Origin: Planifilum sp021793745
GTDB lineage: Bacteria; Bacillota; Bacilli; Thermoactinomycetales; DSM-44946
NCBI GenBank assembly: GCA_937983105.1
Contig: CALKAM010000163.1
Location: 1 to 64,000 of the forward strand
Direction of reading: 5' to 3'
Length of the DNA stretch: 64,000 nucleotides
Shown here: one piece after another, positions 61,187 to 64,000 of the stretch
How positions within the stretch are numbered: the first letter of the stretch is position 1
Layout of the letters: each line of letters begins with the position of its first letter
The notes under the pieces: model-generated
Databases searched by the model: none
What the model was told of the DNA's origin: nothing
The model's input: the letters and a program-made list of their open reading frames with translations, nothing else
Translations under genes and position numbers: made by a program

Positions 61187-62461
61187 ATGGAAAGGGTGGT
61201 CCATTTTCTCGACCGGTATTTTTCCGGCCCCGTTGTCAAACTGGCGGAACAGCGCCATTTGCAGGCGATTCGCAACGGGGTGATCTCCGCCTTGCCGTTC
61301 ATTATTGTCGGAAGCTTTTTCCTCATCCTTGCGTTTCCGCCGGTACCCGCCGATTCTGCCATTGCCCGGTGGGCTGAGGAACATGTGAGGGAAATCCTGA
61401 TTCCCTACCGACTGACGATGTTTATCATGTCGCTCTACATCGTGTACGGCATCGGGTACAACTTGGCCAAGAGTTATCAGATCGATCCCCTGGCCGGCGC
61501 CCAAATTTCCGTCGCGGCATTTCTGTTGACCATCACGCCCCAGACCATCGAAGAGGTGGGGGAGGTCCTGCCCATGACCCATCTGGGAGGGCGGGGTTTA
61601 TTTGTGGCCATATTGTCCTCCATCGTGGCCGTGGAGATTTTGCGGTTCTGTAAGCGAAAAAATTGGACGATCAAAATGCCGGAGCAGGTTCCCCCCTCGT
61701 TAATCCGTTCCTTTGAAGCCCTGATCCCCGTAGCCATCACCGTCGTTTTGATGACCCTGATCACGGTGGTGCTCGGCATGGATCTGCATACGGTGGTCGA
61801 TAAACTGGTAGCGCCGCTGGTGGCGGTGGGCGACAGTCTGTTTGGCATCCTGGTTCCGGTTTTTTTGATCACCTTTTTTTGGTCCCTGGGCATTCACGGC
61901 GATTCCATCGTCGGGACGATCGCCCGCCCCCTTTGGGAAGTGTTCCTGGCCAATAACGCGGAGGCCGTCGCCTCCGGCGAGGCGATCCCCCATGCAGCTC
62001 CCGAAACGTTCTTCCAGTGGTTCGTCTGGATCGGGGGGTCCGGGGCCACCTTCGGTCTGGTCATCTGCATGCTTTTTTTCGCGAAGACGAAATATTCCAA
62101 AACCCTGGGCAAAACCGCCCTCGCCCCCAGCATCTTTAACATCAACGAACCGGTCATTTTTGGCGTGCCGATCATGTTGAATCCGATCATGATTATTCCG
62201 TTTGTGATCACGCCGGTGATCACGTCCAGCCTTTCGTATTTTGCGACGGTGTTCGGATTTGTCACCCCCACCTACATCATGCCGCCCTGGACGCTGCCGG
62301 CTCCCATCGGGGCTTACCTGGCCACCGGAGGCGATTGGCGGGCAGTCCTGTTGGTCATCATCAATGTCGCCATTTCCTTTGTGGTTTACTATCCGTTCTT
62401 CCGCATGCATGAGAGGAAGCTGATCGAACAGGAGGAGACGGAGCAACGGATCGGGGCGTGA
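61187..62461 (+). CDS. PTS cellobiose-family EIIC
   Basis: Permease of 424 residues with about ten helices. It opens with FLDRYFSGPVVKLAEQRHLQAIRNGVISALPFIIVGSFFLI, the family N-terminus. Other features are FWSLGIHGDSIVGTIARPLWEVFLANN, SIFNINEPVIFGVPIMLNPIMIIPF and the C-terminal YPFFRMHERKL. ATG 61187 sits six bases behind GGAGGG. It completes the PTS whose original EIIC gene (59157) is destroyed, and may be a replacement or an original second copy. Confidence 0.9.
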   Translation: MERVVHFLDRYFSGPVVKLAEQRHLQAIRNGVISALPFIIVGSFFLILAFPPVPADSAIARWAEEHVREILIPYRLTMFIMSLYIVYGIGYNLAKSYQIDPLAGAQISVAAFLLTITPQTIEEVGEVLPMTHLGGRGLFVAILSSIVAVEILRFCKRKNWTIKMPEQVPPSLIRSFEALIPVAITVVLMTLITVVLGMDLHTVVDKLVAPLVAVGDSLFGILVPVFLITFFWSLGIHGDSIVGTIARPLWEVFLANNAEAVASGEAIPHAAPETFFQWFVWIGGSGATFGLVICMLFFAKTKYSKTLGKTALAPSIFNINEPVIFGVPIMLNPIMIIPFVITPVITSSLSYFATVFGFVTPTYIMPPWTLPAPIGAYLATGGDWRAVLLVIINVAISFVVYYPFFRMHERKLIEQEETEQRIGA

Positions 62462-62474
62462 AGGGGCGCTTTTT

Positions 62475-62497
62475 ATTCCCACGTGGGAATCGTTTTT
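62475..62497 (+). terminator. Hairpin with flanking T runs
   Basis: ATTCCCA (62475-62481) and TGGGAAT (62484-62490) form a tight stem, with TTTTT on both sides. It probably ends the cellobiose operon. Confidence 0.45.
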
Positions 62498-63026
62498 GAC
62501 CAACATCATTCAGCGAGGCCAGGAGCTGGCAACTTCGGCCAGGTATAGAAGCCCTCATGGGGGCGTTTCAGGGGTCCGAAATCGGCTCAACGGTCGATGC
62601 TGAACTGGATGTGTTTGAACAACGGCATTCAATTAAAGCGTTTTTCAGAAATAAACGGGAGAATTCTTTACTTTTATGGTCATAAGAGGGACATTGCTTT
62701 TTCTTGACCGTTCATTTATCATAATAATGCTAAATCATACTAAATGTTTTTTCATTTTTTTGGCTGAAAGGAGATTTTAAAAGAAGGAGGCTTTTTTGAG
62801 AAAAGATAAAGCAGTTGAAAGATCCCTGTTAAAAACCGAAGTCTTGGCAAGAGATCCTATCAGTTATCGATAATTTTATCGGGAGTGCAGTGGATCTCAT
62901 TGTACAGCGAGCTAGCAAAGACAATGACAAGGTTCCGGAAGTGAGATGCAGAACTTTATGAAGCACGGAATAATCGTGAAACATCTCGATGATCCGCGAT
63001 CGAATTTCAAAGGAGGCAACATCGTA
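62498..63026 (+). other. Intergenic stretch with a short possible leader gene
   Basis: AT-rich, without a conventional gene. AAGAAGGAGGC precedes TTG 62796, which opens a 25-codon frame (MRKDKAVERSLLKTEVLARDPISYR) ending at 62873. It may be a leader peptide or the remnant of a gene start. A possible -35 TTGACC lies near 62704 but has no good -10. Confidence 0.3.
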
Positions 63027-64000
63027 CGTGAATGTCCAAGTTTTGAAAGAGCATGCGATGAAATTTTTCAAACAGGTAAGGGGATCTGCCAAAAATCGTA
63101 AAGTGGTTGCCGCTCTGGCTGTGATAGCCGTTTTGGTGATTGTCGTCACATCCCTCACGTTCGCTGCCGCCGACGGGCCCGAGGAAGTGGTTCGGAAGTT
63201 TGAGGAAGCGGTATACAACAATGACGTGGATGCCTTGGAGGAGATTGTGTCGCCGGATGATGACCGGATGAAGATCGATCGCGAGCACCTTGCCCAGTTT
63301 CTCGAGTTCATACACGGGAATGATAAATACATGGAAACGACCATGTCCCTGTTGCAGTACCAGTTAGCCGCTTATCAGGGCAATCATATGCCTTACTCGG
63401 ATGATTACAATTATGGTCAGGTGGACTATTACCTGAAGCTGGAGGAAGGCGCCCTGTTCGATTCCTACTCCATCGGCGTCCGTCCCTATTTCCTGCATAT
63501 CAAGGTGGGTGAAAGCGGTGGGACGGTCAAAGTGGATGGAGAGGAAGTTCTGTCCTCGAAACAGGGGGGCAGTAAAGTGTTGGGACCGTTGATGCCCGGG
63601 CAATACAAGGTTGAAGGGACGAAGAAGTATCCCTATGCCTTGGTGAAAGATGTCCGGGAGCTGGATCTTTTTTTTGATGAACAGGGGCAGGTGAAAGTCG
63701 ATTTAGATCTAACGGGGACCTATATCCATTTGGATTCCGTCTTCGAGGATACCCGGGTGATTGTCAACGGAGAGCCGATAAAGAAAACGGTGAAAGAACT
63801 CCAGGAGTTTGGCCCGGTCTCCCTAGACGGCTCGATCACCCTCCAGGGGGAGCGGAAGTTCCCCTGGGGCGTAACCCGAAGTGTTAAACAGAAAGTGACC
63901 GAGGATATGACAAAGGTGGACCTCACTCCCCTTCCCTTTGCCGACAAAAAAGGTAAGGACCAGATCGTCAAAACGATAAACACCCACATTAAACAGTGGG
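63027..64000 (+). CDS. TcaA/YvbJ-like membrane-anchored protein (5' part; runs off the window)
   Basis: The frame is open to the window end (324 codons). A short basic N-terminus is followed by one membrane helix (VVAALAVIAVLVIVVTSLTFAAA). The extracellular part starts GPEEVVRKFEEAVYNNDVDALEEIVSPDDDRMKI and contains repeated beta-sandwich-like units (ESGGTVKVDGEEVLSSKQGGSKVLGPLMPGQYKVEGTKKYP; YIHLDSVFEDTRVIVNGEPIKKTVKELQEFGPV). This resembles the TcaA and YvbJ families of cell-envelope proteins linked to wall-antibiotic sensitivity. The N-terminal zinc ribbon common in the family is not present. GTG 63027 follows GGAGG by 11 bases; ATG 63057 is an alternative. Confidence 0.6.

Noticed and set aside
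62829..63344. Minus-strand frame of 171 codons near the right end
   Set aside because: Antisense to the clearly coding TcaA-like protein with a membrane helix and a proper ribosome binding site.
1..64000. CRISPR arrays, tRNA or rRNA genes, transposases, attachment sites and replication origins
   Set aside because: Looked for repeated spacers, cloverleaf sequences, transposase motifs and DnaA-box clusters; none were convincing.

Overview
The window is a stretch of moderately GC-rich Bacillota (Firmicutes) chromosome. Strong AGGAGG-type ribosome binding sites, many GTG/TTG starts, sigma-A promoters, a cre-like site, several PTS operons and a Bacillus-style iol operon all fit Bacillales. A thermophilic Thermoactinomycetaceae-like organism is my best guess, but no rRNA or other taxonomic marker is present. 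No rRNA, tRNA, CRISPR array or complete insertion sequence was seen.

Layout. 0.2-4.6 kb: two Gfo/Idh/MocA dehydrogenases (the second IolW-like), an AbrB-family membrane protein and a hemerythrin-like protein. 4.8-7.3 kb: a mannose-family PTS operon (IIB-IIC-IID-IIA), followed by a decayed ceramidase-like gene. 7.9-11.4 kb, minus strand: a two-component pair with a double-membrane-pass sensor kinase and an NtrC-type sigma-54 activator. 11.5-21.6 kb, plus strand: a catabolic cluster (alpha/beta hydrolase, tandem nitrilase, DUF6282 protein, GlcD/GlcF-like oxidase, OpuC-type ABC importer) with two good sigma-54 promoters. 22-25.3 kb: acoABC-like 2-oxo acid/acetoin dehydrogenase without E3. 25.4-32.4 kb: an unusual operon combining galactitol-type IIA/IIB/IIC with glucitol-type IIC2/IIBC/IIA, gutM, a SAF-domain oxidoreductase and a SorC regulator. 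33-42.6 kb: accessory genes, including a permease with a nonsense codon, an AT-richer ASCH plus class I aminoacyl-tRNA-synthetase-like pair, an amidohydrolase, a PfkB kinase and tryptophanase. 43-55.6 kb: a complete inositol catabolic operon (SSS transporter, iolG, B, C, A, D, E, a second dehydrogenase, a LacI regulator, iolJ) with repeated AAGTTAAGCGCTT operators. 56-62.5 kb: a LevR-type activator and a cellobiose-type PTS with a consensus sigma-54 promoter. 63-64 kb: start of a TcaA/YvbJ-like membrane protein.

Themes. The window is rich in carbohydrate uptake, with three PTS loci plus SSS and ABC importers, and sigma-54 control appears twice with different activator classes. Lesions are frequent: a multiply frameshifted ceramidase-like gene, a frameshifted nitrilase, a 14-bp tandem duplication in srlE, a nonsense codon in a CycA-like permease, a probable G-run indel in a small membrane protein and an internally deleted PTS IIC. 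They reflect either active gene decay or sequence errors. The least explained locus is the ASCH/aaRS-like pair at 34.6-36.2 kb; the most coherent unstudied-looking system is the two-component/sigma-54 catabolic cluster at 7.9-21.6 kb.
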